From positions 3,782,001 through 3,846,000 of the forward strand of contig NZ_AP026738.1 of the NCBI RefSeq assembly GCF_002157685.2: a DNA stretch of 64,000 nt, written 5' to 3'. The notes under the pieces are model-generated. The model did not search any database. It was not told where the DNA came from and was given only the letters and a program-made list of their open reading frames with translations. The stretch is from Comamonas thiooxydans. GTDB lineage: Bacteria > Pseudomonadota > Gammaproteobacteria > Burkholderiales > Burkholderiaceae_C. The translations under genes were made by a program, and so were the position numbers. Below are positions 1-8,033 of the stretch, piece by piece (position 1 is the first letter of the stretch; each line of letters starts with the position of its first letter).

Positions 1-686
1 TCTTCCACACTCAGTGCTTGAGAAAGGTTGCGCCGTGCATGCTCCAACGCCTGCTGGATACGGTCTGACTTGGGTGCCAGCTTGAGCATCTCCGAGTGCT
101 GTGACTGTCCGCCCGAGCGGCGCTGGTGCATGACCAAGCGATGTGCAACCGACCGTGCAACCTTCGCGCCCAGGTCTTTTTCCACCAGCGCCAACGCCAG
201 GTCGATCTCCGCAGTCATACCGGCAGAGGTCCAGATCGGTCCGTCGGCGATGTAGATGCGGTCGGCCTCAATCTGCGCCTGTGGGTGGCGCTGCTGCAAG
301 GCCTCGGCCCAATACCAGTGCGTGGTGGCGCGGCGTCCGTCAAGCAGGCCCGCGTCGCCCAGCAGGAAAGCGCCCGTGCACAGACCGGCCACGCGCCGCG
401 CGGATACCGCCACCTTGCTCAGTAACCGGATCAGTTCCGGTGCCGGAGCGAAGTCCCTTGGAGTGAGGTTGCCCGCAACCAGCCAGGTGTCTGCCCTGCT
501 GTGTACGGTGAGGGGCTTTGCCTGCAATGCAAGCCCGGCCGAGGCTCGGGCCGTACCACTCATCGCATAGGTTTCCACCTCATAAAAGGGCTTCTCCACC
601 ATCAGGTTGGCGAGTTCGAACACGGCCTGGGTGGCCAGCGCCATGACTTGGAAGCCTTCCGGCAGCATGTAACCGATGCGGTGCAT
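1..686 (-). CDS. GlxA/AraC-family transcriptional regulator, cut by the window edge
   Basis: The open frame begins MHRIGYMLPEGFQ and runs off the left edge, giving about 228 residues. The N-terminal part (about 1-170) is a DJ-1/PfpI-like glutamine-amidotransferase domain with the nucleophile-elbow segment GLCTGAFLLGDAGLLDG followed by ATTHW, as in GlxA-type regulators. The AraC-type HTH half should follow, but only its beginning (about 195-228) is inside the window. The gene is divergent from the SDR-thiolase-thioesterase operon at 803, with 116 bp between the starts, so it probably controls that operon. Its ligand cannot be read from the sequence. Confidence 0.85.
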   Translation of the reverse strand, partial: MHRIGYMLPEGFQVMALATQAVFELANLMVEKPFYEVETYAMSGTARASAGLALQAKPLTVHSRADTWLVAGNLTPRDFAPAPELIRLLSKVAVSARRVAGLCTGAFLLGDAGLLDGRRATTHWYWAEALQQRHPQAQIEADRIYIADGPIWTSAGMTAEIDLALALVEKDLGAKVARSVAHRLVMHQRRSGGQSQHSEMLKLAPKSDRIQQALEHARRNLSQALSVE

Positions 687-802
687 AAGGAACGTCCTTT
701 CCAATGTCCTTTTTCATGACTATATACGTCATTTACGACAAACCCCGCACATCGCACCATTCAGGCCATGGACAACATCCATCAACCTCAAGGAGTTTCA
801 CC

Positions 803-1603
803 ATGGCACAAACCCATCTCGGTACAGCCCTCATTACCGGGGCGTCCAGCGGCATCGGTGCGCTATATGCAGAAAAGCTCGCTCAGCGTGGCTATGACCT
901 GATCCTGGTCGCCCGCAACCGCGAACAGCTGAACGCGCTGGCGAGCAGCATCAGCACTCGCACCGGCCGTGCGGTAGAAGTCCTGCCGACCGACCTGAAC
1001 AACCGCGCTGAACTGGCGCGCGTGGAAGAGCAATTGCGCACGGACGCCAGCATCACCTTGCTGGTCAACAACGCGGGCATGGGCACACATACGCCCCTGC
1101 TGCACAGCGACGTTGAAAAGATGACCCGCATGGTCGATCTGAATGCCACGGTACCTATGCGGCTGGCCTATGCGGCGGCTCCTGGCTTCGTGGCTCGCGG
1201 ACGTGGAGCGATCATCAACATTGCGTCCATCGTCGCCATCTCCCCCGAGACGCTGAATGGCGTCTACGGTGCCAGCAAGGCTTTTGTGCTTGCCTTCAGT
1301 CAGTCGCTTCAGCATGAGTTGACTGACAAAGGTGTTCGGGTGCAGGCAGTGTTGCCTGGCGCTACGGCCACGGACTTCTGGGCCATCGGTGGATTGCCGA
1401 TAGAGAACCTGGATGCAAGCATCGTGATGAGCGCCGAAGACCTCGTCGATGCAGCACTGCTGGGGTTTGAGCGAGGAGAAAAGGTCTCGATCCCCTCGCT
1501 GCATGCTGGCGAGAAGTGGGATGCCTATGAGGCCGCACGCCGAGCTATGGCAGGCCAGCTGTCCAGCAACATCGTCGCCCAGCGCTACGCCGCCGCGCAC
1601 TGA
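803..1603 (+). CDS. SDR-family short-chain dehydrogenase/reductase
   Basis: A 266-residue classical SDR: NAD(P)-binding motif TGASSGIG near residue 11, NNAG near residue 86, and the catalytic Tyr-Lys pair in YGASK. I chose the ATG at 803 because AGGAG lies 7 bp upstream and the Rossmann fold starts just after it; longer in-frame starts only add sequence with no domain. It is first in a likely operon with a thiolase and a hotdog thioesterase, which suggests oxidation or reduction of a hydroxy- or keto-acyl intermediate. The substrate is unknown. Confidence 0.9.
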   Translation: MAQTHLGTALITGASSGIGALYAEKLAQRGYDLILVARNREQLNALASSISTRTGRAVEVLPTDLNNRAELARVEEQLRTDASITLLVNNAGMGTHTPLLHSDVEKMTRMVDLNATVPMRLAYAAAPGFVARGRGAIINIASIVAISPETLNGVYGASKAFVLAFSQSLQHELTDKGVRVQAVLPGATATDFWAIGGLPIENLDASIVMSAEDLVDAALLGFERGEKVSIPSLHAGEKWDAYEAARRAMAGQLSSNIVAQRYAAAH

Positions 1604-1624
1604 CTATCGCAAGGAGCCCATGTC

Positions 1625-2758
1625 ATGAAAGCCGTTATTGCAGCTTATGCGCGCTCGCCATTCCAATTCGCCCGCAAAGGCCGCCTGGCCGAAGTGCGGC
1701 CGGACACGCTGGCAGCCCAGGTTGTGCAGGGGTTGCTGAAGCGCTCCGACCTGGATCCTTCACTATTGGAGGATGTGATCCTCGGCTGTGCCTACCCCGA
1801 GGCCGCACAAGGCAACAATCTGGCGCGCATCGTCGGCCTGCTGGCTGGCCTGCCCGAAACCGTGGGCGGCATGACTGTGAACCGCTTTTGCGGCTCGTCG
1901 ATGCAGGCCGTTCATATTGCCGCAGCGCAGATCGAGGCCGGCATGGGCGACGCCTTCCTCTGTGTGGGCGTGGAGTCCATGACGATGGTTCCGCAGGGCG
2001 GCTTCAACTTCTCCCCGAACCCCTTGTTGCAGGCAAATACCGACGCCTATATTTCAATGGGCGAAACAGCGGAAAACGTAGCGCAGAGATGGGAGGTAAA
2101 CCGCGCCGACCAGGAGTTGCTGGCACTGCAATCCCATCTGAAAGCCGCCGCGGCCCGCGACCAGGGTCTGCTGGTCGATGAAATCGTGCCTATTCTTTTA
2201 CCAAGCGGAGAGCTGCTGGATGCCGACGGCTGCATACGCCCCGGCACCACACTGGAGGCCCTGGCCGGGCTCAAGCCCGCTTTCAGGCCAGATGGAGTGG
2301 TCACGGCGGGCACATCGTCGCCGTTGACCGATGGTGCTGCGGCCGTGCTGGTCACCCGAGACGATTTTGCCGAACGCCATGGTCTGCAGGCACTGGCGCG
2401 CATCCGCAGCTTCGCGACCGTGGGAGTGGACCCATCGATCATGGGCATAGGCCCGATCCCTGCCACGCGCAAGGCGCTGGCCCGTGCAGGTCTCTCTGTG
2501 GCCGATCTGGATGTGGTTGAGATCAACGAAGCTTTCTCTTCGCAGGCGCTGGCCTGCATCCGGGACCTCGGCCTGGACATGGCGACCGTGAATATTGACG
2601 GCGGCGGACTGGCCATCGGTCATCCACTTGGCGCCACTGGTGCGCGCATCACGGGCAAGGCAGCGGCCTTGCTTTCACGACGGCAGGGACGATATGCCCT
2701 GGCCACCCAATGCATCGGCGGTGGGCAAGGTATTGCTACGGTGCTGGAGAGACCGTGA
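1625..2758 (+). CDS. Thiolase (acetyl-CoA acetyltransferase / acyltransferase)
   Basis: 377 residues with the full thiolase signature: active-site Cys in NRFCGSSMQA (about residue 88), His in GHPLGATG, and the C-terminal Cys in CIGGGQG. AAGGAG lies 12 bp before the ATG at 1625; an overlapping ATG at 1620 is out of frame. Such enzymes cleave 3-ketoacyl-CoA or condense two acyl-CoAs. It sits 21 bp after the SDR gene and is followed by a thioesterase, so a small acyl-CoA module is likely. Whether it acts in degradation or synthesis cannot be told here. Confidence 0.93.
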   Translation: MKAVIAAYARSPFQFARKGRLAEVRPDTLAAQVVQGLLKRSDLDPSLLEDVILGCAYPEAAQGNNLARIVGLLAGLPETVGGMTVNRFCGSSMQAVHIAAAQIEAGMGDAFLCVGVESMTMVPQGGFNFSPNPLLQANTDAYISMGETAENVAQRWEVNRADQELLALQSHLKAAAARDQGLLVDEIVPILLPSGELLDADGCIRPGTTLEALAGLKPAFRPDGVVTAGTSSPLTDGAAAVLVTRDDFAERHGLQALARIRSFATVGVDPSIMGIGPIPATRKALARAGLSVADLDVVEINEAFSSQALACIRDLGLDMATVNIDGGGLAIGHPLGATGARITGKAAALLSRRQGRYALATQCIGGGQGIATVLERP

Positions 2759-2804
2759 GCTCATATCGACAGAGACCAAGACTTCAACTCCACTCAAGGA
2801 AACC

Positions 2805-3221
2805 ATGATGCTCCGTAGCACCGAAACCCTGGACAGTCTGCTTGAACGCCAGCGCGGCACACTGCCCGATACCTTTGGCGCACGACCGCTGGCACTTGCC
2901 GAAGGCCGCATGACCATGGAGCTGACTATTGCGCCGTGGATGATGGCTCCCAATGGCTTTCTACATGCTGCCACACAGGTGATGCTGGCCGACACCTGCG
3001 CCGGCTATGCAACCCTGGCTCATCTACCGGAGGGCGCGAAAGGATTCACGACACTGGAGCTGAAATCCAACTTCCTTGGTACTGCGAAGCAAGGAGTCTT
3101 GCGCGTGGAGGCCGTGGCCGAACATCTGGGAAGGACAACGCAGGTCTGGTCGGCCACCTTGTTCGATGACAAGGGGCGCAGGCTATCGCTCTTCCGTTGC
3201 TCGCAGATCGTGCTCTGGTGA
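2805..3221 (+). CDS. PaaI-family hotdog-fold thioesterase
   Basis: 138 residues. The single hotdog domain shows the PaaI-type pattern: NGFLHAATQVMLADTCAGYA (about residues 47-66) in the active-site helix region, then TTLELKSNFLGTA. The family hydrolyses acyl-CoA thioesters, often phenylacetyl- or hydroxyphenylacetyl-CoA, but specificity varies. The ATG at 2805 has AAGGA just upstream. It is last in the SDR-thiolase-thioesterase group, 46 bp after the thiolase. It may release a free acid or rescue CoA. Confidence 0.85.
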   Translation: MMLRSTETLDSLLERQRGTLPDTFGARPLALAEGRMTMELTIAPWMMAPNGFLHAATQVMLADTCAGYATLAHLPEGAKGFTTLELKSNFLGTAKQGVLRVEAVAEHLGRTTQVWSATLFDDKGRRLSLFRCSQIVLW

Positions 3222-3677
3222 CTGAGCCCTTGCCGCGCTTGAGTCAGCAGCCTAAAAACATCCGACAGAAATCAAGCGCTCCCGGGGTGAAGACGGCGTT
3301 CGGATGCCGCACGGCGCGCAGGCCAGGCTTTCGCTATGACCTGCGATCCGCGCCAACAGCGAACCTCCGTGCGAAAGTCAACCGAGCCGACGCGCAAGAC
3401 GCGCCCCTCTAACTCGCAGGAACCAGGCTACCTGCACCGTACATTCCGGCAGCGATGCGCTCAACGCAAGCTCCGCCATGAGTTTCACGCCGGGGCTGCG
3501 GCTCTATGGCGGCACACAAAATCTCTTGGCACTCCCCGCCACTTAATGAAGTGCAGCCATGCGCCGCAGCTGTGCCACGATTTCCATCCGACCGGTGGCG
3601 CCGAACTCGAGACCGTGATCGGCGACACCAGAGGCATGCTGCCATCCTTGACTTCAACGAGGCGCGGAGGGAGTGAG
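3222..3677. other. Intergenic gap with no convincing gene
   Basis: 456 bp between two gene ends (thioesterase on +, sirtuin on -). Short open frames exist on both strands, but none has a good ribosome binding site together with a recognisable domain. One minus-strand frame reads GLEFGATGRMEIVAQLRRMA around 3550-3620 before hitting a stop. It looks protein-like and could be the remnant of a decayed gene, but I cannot name a family. I see no clear terminator hairpin. Confidence 0.5.
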
Positions 3678-4529
3678 CTAGCTTGCCTCGATCAGGCCCA
3701 TCAGGACCTGACCCACATCGGCCTCCACCTTGAAAGCCAGCAATGCATCGGCCCTTGTCACGCCTTGATTGATGGCCACGATGGACTTGCCCTGCTCATG
3801 CGCTGCCAGCGCAAAGCGGTAACCCGAATACACCATCAATGAAGAGCCGGCGATCAGCACGGCGTCGGCCCTGGCCACGGCAGCCATGCAGGTCTGCACG
3901 CGTTCACGCGGCACGGTCTCGCCAAAGAACACCACATCGGGCTTGATCAGGCCTGTTCCGCAATGTGGGCAGGCCGGCACGACAAAATGGCTGAAGTCCT
4001 GGTTTTCCAGATCGGCATCGCCATCGGGCGCCGGTGCTGCATACAGTTCAACCCAGGCCGGGTTCAGCGCCAGCAGCCGCTGCTGCAGATCGGCACGGGC
4101 AGAGCGCTTGTCGCAGTCCATGCAGCGCACGGTGTCGATGCGCCCGTGCAGGTCCACGATATTCAGGCTGCCGGCCGCATCATGCAGGCCATCGACATTC
4201 TGGGTGATCAGCAACTCCAGTCGGCCTTGCTGCTCCAGTCGCGCCAGAGCCTGATGGGCGGAACCGGGCCGCGCCTGACCCATCACGCGCCAGCCCAGCA
4301 TGGAACGCGCCCAGTAGCGCTGACGCACCAGCACATCGCCCATGAAGGCCTGATAGGTCACGGGCTGGGGGCGCTTCCACTGTCCGTTGCGGTCACGATA
4401 GTCGGGGATTCCGACTTCGGTGCTGCAGCCGGCGCCACCAATAACCACCACACGCGGGTGCGCATGCAGCCAGTCTTGCAGGCGCCACAGCGCCAGAGCA
4501 TCCACACAATGGTTCACTGTTTCACTCAT
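3678..4529 (-). CDS. Sir2-family NAD-dependent protein deacylase, SIRT4-like class
   Basis: 283 residues. Sirtuin motifs are present: GAGCSTEVGIPDYRDRNGQW (NAD site, about 33-52), TQNVDGLH (about 109-116), the catalytic His in DLHGR, and two zinc CxxC pairs (CMDC, CPHC). The GIPDYRD form of the first motif is typical of class II (SIRT4-like) enzymes, whose activities include deacylation and lipoamidation. Its ATG overlaps the stop of the upstream cardiolipin synthase gene (TAATG), so the two are probably translationally coupled. A second sirtuin of another class lies at 16141-16914. Confidence 0.92.
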   Translation of the reverse strand: MSETVNHCVDALALWRLQDWLHAHPRVVVIGGAGCSTEVGIPDYRDRNGQWKRPQPVTYQAFMGDVLVRQRYWARSMLGWRVMGQARPGSAHQALARLEQQGRLELLITQNVDGLHDAAGSLNIVDLHGRIDTVRCMDCDKRSARADLQQRLLALNPAWVELYAAPAPDGDADLENQDFSHFVVPACPHCGTGLIKPDVVFFGETVPRERVQTCMAAVARADAVLIAGSSLMVYSGYRFALAAHEQGKSIVAINQGVTRADALLAFKVEADVGQVLMGLIEAS

Positions 4530-5983
4530 TACAGCAGCGGCGATGTCAATCGGGCCACGGAACCGACCAGCCGTCGCCGCAGACCTTTTTCGCTGCGATA
4601 TTGCACCATTCGGGCCTGGCCCAGGTCGGCCTCGAACTGCGCAGCGATGGCCTGATTCAGCTCTGGCCCGTAACCGATCACACAGACCTCGTAGTTGAGG
4701 AAAAAGCTGCGATAGTCAAAATTGGCCGTGCCGATCATCGCCATATTGTCATCGACCACCAAGGTCTTGGAGTGCAGCATGCTGGCCGCGTATTCATAGA
4801 TATGCACACCACAGCGAATCAGCTCGTCAAAATAGGAGCGCGCAGCGGCCGTCACCAATAGCGAATCCGACTTCTTGGGCACGAGGATACGGACTTCCAC
4901 ACCGCGCAGCGCGGCATTGGTGAGAGCGGTGAGCGCGCCTTCTGTCGGCACAAAATACGGCGTGGTCAGCAAGATGCGTTGCTGGGCTGCGTTGATGGCC
5001 GCCAGATAGGCGCGGTAGATGGCGTCAAGCTGGTCGTCGGGCCCCGAGGTCACGACCTGCATGGGGATGGGGCCGTCTTCGCAATCGGGCAGCAGGTCAT
5101 CGAGATCGTCGGGCAGGCGGTGCGGATTGTCGCTGCGGGTGTAGGCCCAGTCCTCGAGGAACACTGTCTGCAGCCAGTTGACGACGGCGCCTTCGACCCT
5201 GAGATGCACGTCATGATAAGCATCGTCACAAATGCGCTCGTTCTCTTCATCGGTGACGTTCACGCCGCCCGTAAAGCCCACCTTGCCATCGCAGACCAGA
5301 ATCTTGCGGTGGGTGCGGAAATTGACCACAGGCCGCAGCCTCCGCCCTATCTTGGCGTCGTGAAAGCGCAGCACCTCGGCCCCGGCCTGCAGCAGCGGCT
5401 CCAGAAATTTGCGCCCCAGCTTCTTGGAGCCCAGAGCATCCACCAGCAGACGCACCTGCACACCCTCACGGGCTTTATCGATCAGCAAATCACGCAAGGC
5501 CGTGCCGGTCTGATCGGGCTCGTAGATGTAGTACTCCAGATGCACATGGTGGCGTGCGGCGCTCACAGCCTCCGCAATCGCATCAAAGGTCACGGCTCCG
5601 CCCACCAGCAACTGCATGGAGGTGGCCGTGCTTACCGGGAAATCGCTGGTCATGCCAACCAGCCGTGCCACCTGACGCAGGCGCTCCTGCTGGGCCGGAA
5701 TGCGTTCCCTTAGCTTTTGCATGCTGTTGCGCACACGCGAACGCTTGCGCGAGCGCAACCGCTTGATACGCTGGCGCTTCATGCGTTGCGGACCGAAGTA
5801 GTAATAGACCATCAGACCCACCACAGGTAGCGCTGCCATGGACAACAGCCAGCTCAGCGTGGCAATCGGCTGGCTGCGCTGCAGCAAGATCCAGATGCCC
5901 ACCACGATGACATACAGCGACCAGCCCACGGATAGCCAGAGCTTGACGCTCTCGTGGCTCAGCTGCATTGCTATCCAGTCCAA
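4529..5983 (-). CDS. cls: Cardiolipin synthase (phospholipase D superfamily)
   Basis: 484 residues from the TTG at 5983, chosen because AGGAG lies 7 bp upstream; an ATG at 5968 has no such site. Two N-terminal membrane segments (about 12-35 and 40-60) precede two HKD motifs, HRKILVCDGKVGFTGG and HSKTLVVDDNMAMIGT, each H-x-K-x4-D. Cls enzymes join two phosphatidylglycerols, or PG with another lipid, into cardiolipin at the inner membrane. The basic stretch after the second membrane segment (QRMKRQRIKRL) is usual. The stop overlaps the sirtuin start. Confidence 0.92.
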   Translation of the reverse strand: MDWIAMQLSHESVKLWLSVGWSLYVIVVGIWILLQRSQPIATLSWLLSMAALPVVGLMVYYYFGPQRMKRQRIKRLRSRKRSRVRNSMQKLRERIPAQQERLRQVARLVGMTSDFPVSTATSMQLLVGGAVTFDAIAEAVSAARHHVHLEYYIYEPDQTGTALRDLLIDKAREGVQVRLLVDALGSKKLGRKFLEPLLQAGAEVLRFHDAKIGRRLRPVVNFRTHRKILVCDGKVGFTGGVNVTDEENERICDDAYHDVHLRVEGAVVNWLQTVFLEDWAYTRSDNPHRLPDDLDDLLPDCEDGPIPMQVVTSGPDDQLDAIYRAYLAAINAAQQRILLTTPYFVPTEGALTALTNAALRGVEVRILVPKKSDSLLVTAAARSYFDELIRCGVHIYEYAASMLHSKTLVVDDNMAMIGTANFDYRSFFLNYEVCVIGYGPELNQAIAAQFEADLGQARMVQYRSEKGLRRRLVGSVARLTSPLL

Positions 5984-6120
5984 TTGCGCACTCCTGTTGT
6001 TCGATGAACCATCACCACCATGCCCTCGCAGTATGGCAGCGGCATGGCAGACTGCGGCGGTCCGCCTGACCGGGGGAAACACCCTCCAGCAGGTGCCATG
6101 CTTTTGTACCGCGCTACAAA

Positions 6121-6136
6121 GCGTATATTGATACGC
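6121..6136. promoter_or_regulatory. Inverted repeat abutting the HTH regulator start codon
   Basis: GCGTAT-N4-ATACGC is a perfect 6+6 bp inverted repeat ending directly at the ATG of the Xre/HipB-like gene. Small Xre-type repressors often bind such dyads in their own promoter, so this is a plausible autoregulatory operator. It also occupies the ribosome binding region, where no Shine-Dalgarno sequence is visible, so leaderless or regulated translation is possible. Confidence 0.5.
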
Positions 6137-6433
6137 ATGATTTCCGAACTCATCACGACTCTGGCCCAGGCCCGCAAGACCGCCCGCATCACCCAGGCCG
6201 ATCTGGCCGAACGTGCCGGCCTGTCACGCATGGCCGTACAACGCACTGAAACTGGCGATGTAGACCCACGCTTTTCCACTCTGCAGGAAATGGCCCGTGT
6301 GCTGAATATGGAGCTGATCGCCGTGCCGGCCGAGCTGCACGCCCAGGTGCTGGCACTGATTCAGCCCCAGACCGACCAGACGGCTGCAGCCGACCGCATC
6401 GCCAGTCCGGTGACCGGCCAGGATTCGCTATGA
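6137..6433 (+). CDS. Xre-family HTH regulator, HipB-like
   Basis: 98 residues. The helix-turn-helix spans about 6-60 (QARKTARITQADLAERAGLS, then RMAVQRTETGDVDPRFSTL). The rest is a short tail. HipB antitoxins have this form, but no HipA kinase gene follows: the next gene encodes a GAF protein after a terminator. So this is either a solitary repressor or an orphan. I chose the ATG at 6137 because the HTH begins right after it; an upstream in-frame start at 6020 would add 39 residues of low-complexity sequence. Confidence 0.8.
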   Translation: MISELITTLAQARKTARITQADLAERAGLSRMAVQRTETGDVDPRFSTLQEMARVLNMELIAVPAELHAQVLALIQPQTDQTAAADRIASPVTGQDSL

Positions 6434-6468
6434 AGTCTCACGTATTGTTAACTTGAGAACCCTGTTTG

Positions 6469-6496
6469 CTCGGCCACAATGGCCCGAGATTTTTTT
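6469..6496 (+). terminator. Rho-independent terminator after the HTH gene
   Basis: The hairpin CTCGGCC-ACAAT-GGCCCGAG (one bulged C) is followed by ATTTTTTT. It separates the HTH gene from the GAF gene, so the two are probably separate transcripts. Confidence 0.7.
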
Positions 6497-6520
6497 ACGC
6501 GACACTCAGAGGTTTGAGAG

Positions 6521-7108
6521 ATGGCAATTCACAACTGGGATTACGCACCGGAGGCACTGGAGGTACGGGTCAGCGAATTGTTGCTGGCCACGGCAGATCG
6601 AAGCGACGAACTGGTCGATGAAAACGTGCGCCTGGTCCTGCAGGAGCTGCGCCAGCACCTCAATATGGAGGTGATTTTTGTCTCAGAGATCCGCAATGGC
6701 CAGCGTATGTTCCAGCATGTCGATACCGCCCCCGGCAAGGAATTGATTGCCACTGGCGGCGGCAGCCCCCTGGAAGAGTCGTTTTGCCAGTGCGTGCTCG
6801 ACGGCATTCTGCCCGGCCTGGTCCACGATGCGGCCAGCCACCCTGCCTTTGCCAAGCTGCCTGCAACTCCTTTTCGCGTGGGCGCCCATCTGAGCACGCC
6901 CATCGTGCTGGCCAGCGGCAAGGTCTACGGCACGCTGTGCTGCTTCAGCCAGGCGGCCGATGAAAGCCTGACGGCCAAGGACCTGCAAAAACTCGAATGC
7001 GTGGCCAGGATCACGGCTAGGCGAATCGATATCAAGCAGGCCCAGCAACTCCAACCGGCCGAAGAAAAGCGCACGCCTTCCGGCCCGGCTTCTCCCGGAA
7101 AGCTCTGA
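6521..7108 (+). CDS. Stand-alone GAF-domain protein
   Basis: 195 residues, almost all one GAF sensor domain (about 20-170). The segments VIFVSEI, PLEESFCQCVLDGILPGLV and VGAHLSTPIVLASGKVYGTL match the GAF fold seen in cyclic-nucleotide and haem/bilin sensors. No output domain (GGDEF, EAL, HTH or kinase) is present, so it may act with a partner protein. The C-terminal 25 residues are polar and probably disordered. The Cys pair in FCQC could bind a cofactor, but that is only a guess. Confidence 0.8.
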   Translation: MAIHNWDYAPEALEVRVSELLLATADRSDELVDENVRLVLQELRQHLNMEVIFVSEIRNGQRMFQHVDTAPGKELIATGGGSPLEESFCQCVLDGILPGLVHDAASHPAFAKLPATPFRVGAHLSTPIVLASGKVYGTLCCFSQAADESLTAKDLQKLECVARITARRIDIKQAQQLQPAEEKRTPSGPASPGKL

Positions 7109-7135
7109 AAACCAGCTCTCCGGGAAAAAGCTGCG

Positions 7136-7984
7136 TCAGTTCACCGCCACGCAGACCTGGCGCTGCTCGCCCAGTCCGTCAGCTCCCAGCCGCACCACGT
7201 CGCCGGACTTGAGGAAGACGGGCTCTGGCTTTTGTCCCAGGCCCACGCCTGCCGGTGTGCCGGTCAGCACCACGTCCCCCGGCTCCAGCGTCATGAACTG
7301 GCTGATATACGAAATGAGCGTGGGCAGGCTGAAAATGAAGTTGGCCGTATTGCCGTTCTGCATGCGCTTGCCGTTGACTTCCAGCCACAGGCCCACGCGA
7401 TGCGGATCGGTAATTTCGTCGGCCGTCACCAGCCAGGGGCCCAGCGGTGCAAACGTGTCATGGCTCTTGCCCTTGGTCCAGGTGCCGCCACGCTCCAATT
7501 GCCAGCCACGCTCGGACACATCGTTGGCCAACAGATAGCCGGCCACATGGGACAGAGCCTGCGCCTCGGTCACGCGCCGCGCGCGGCTGCCGATGACAAC
7601 GCCCAGCTCCACCTCCCAGTCGACCTTGTCCGCGCCCTGCGGAATCTGTACCGCATCGCCCGGACCGCAGATCGCCGTCACGGCCTTCATGAACAGCACG
7701 GGTTCGGCCGGCGCTGGCAGTCCGGCCTCGGCCGCGTGGTCGGCATAGTTGAGGCCCGCACAGACCAGCTTGCCCACCTGTGCCACGGGGCAGCCCAGGC
7801 GCGGCGTTCCGTCAACCCTGGGCAAACGGCTCCAGTCCGTATGCCGTATGCGCTCCAGCGCATCGGGACCTAGCTGGCCCGGGCCCCAATCGGGCACCAG
7901 GGCCGATGCATCACGCAGCACGCCGTCGGCGTCCAGCACGCCCGGGCGCTCCGCACCCGCGCTGCCATAGCGAAGCAGTTTCAC
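7136..7984 (-). CDS. Fumarylacetoacetate hydrolase (FAH) family protein
   Basis: 282 residues with the FAH C-terminal catalytic fold: GLNYADHAAE, then the metal-ligand region DWEVELGVVIG (acidic residues about 122-127), ANDVSERGWQ, and the end motif PGDVVLTGTPAGVG. The start is GTG at 7984, with AAGGAG 9 bp upstream. Family members cleave C-C bonds or decarboxylate and hydrate oxo-acids; ureidomalonase-type roles are also known. It is the second gene of a two-gene operon led by the AMDase-like gene, under the operator at 8834-8857. Confidence 0.88.
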   Translation of the reverse strand: MKLLRYGSAGAERPGVLDADGVLRDASALVPDWGPGQLGPDALERIRHTDWSRLPRVDGTPRLGCPVAQVGKLVCAGLNYADHAAEAGLPAPAEPVLFMKAVTAICGPGDAVQIPQGADKVDWEVELGVVIGSRARRVTEAQALSHVAGYLLANDVSERGWQLERGGTWTKGKSHDTFAPLGPWLVTADEITDPHRVGLWLEVNGKRMQNGNTANFIFSLPTLISYISQFMTLEPGDVVLTGTPAGVGLGQKPEPVFLKSGDVVRLGADGLGEQRQVCVAVN

Positions 7985-8033
7985 GATGGTTGTCTCCTTA
8001 TGAATCGGTCAGTGTCGCCCTCTAAGGCCTTCA

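Noticed and set aside
6137-7108. HipBA-type toxin-antitoxin module
   Set aside because: The HipB-like gene is followed by a terminator and a GAF protein; no HipA kinase is present.
7093-7125. Hairpin between the GAF and FAH genes as a terminator
   Set aside because: The stem is fair but is followed by an A run on the plus strand and by no T run on the minus strand.
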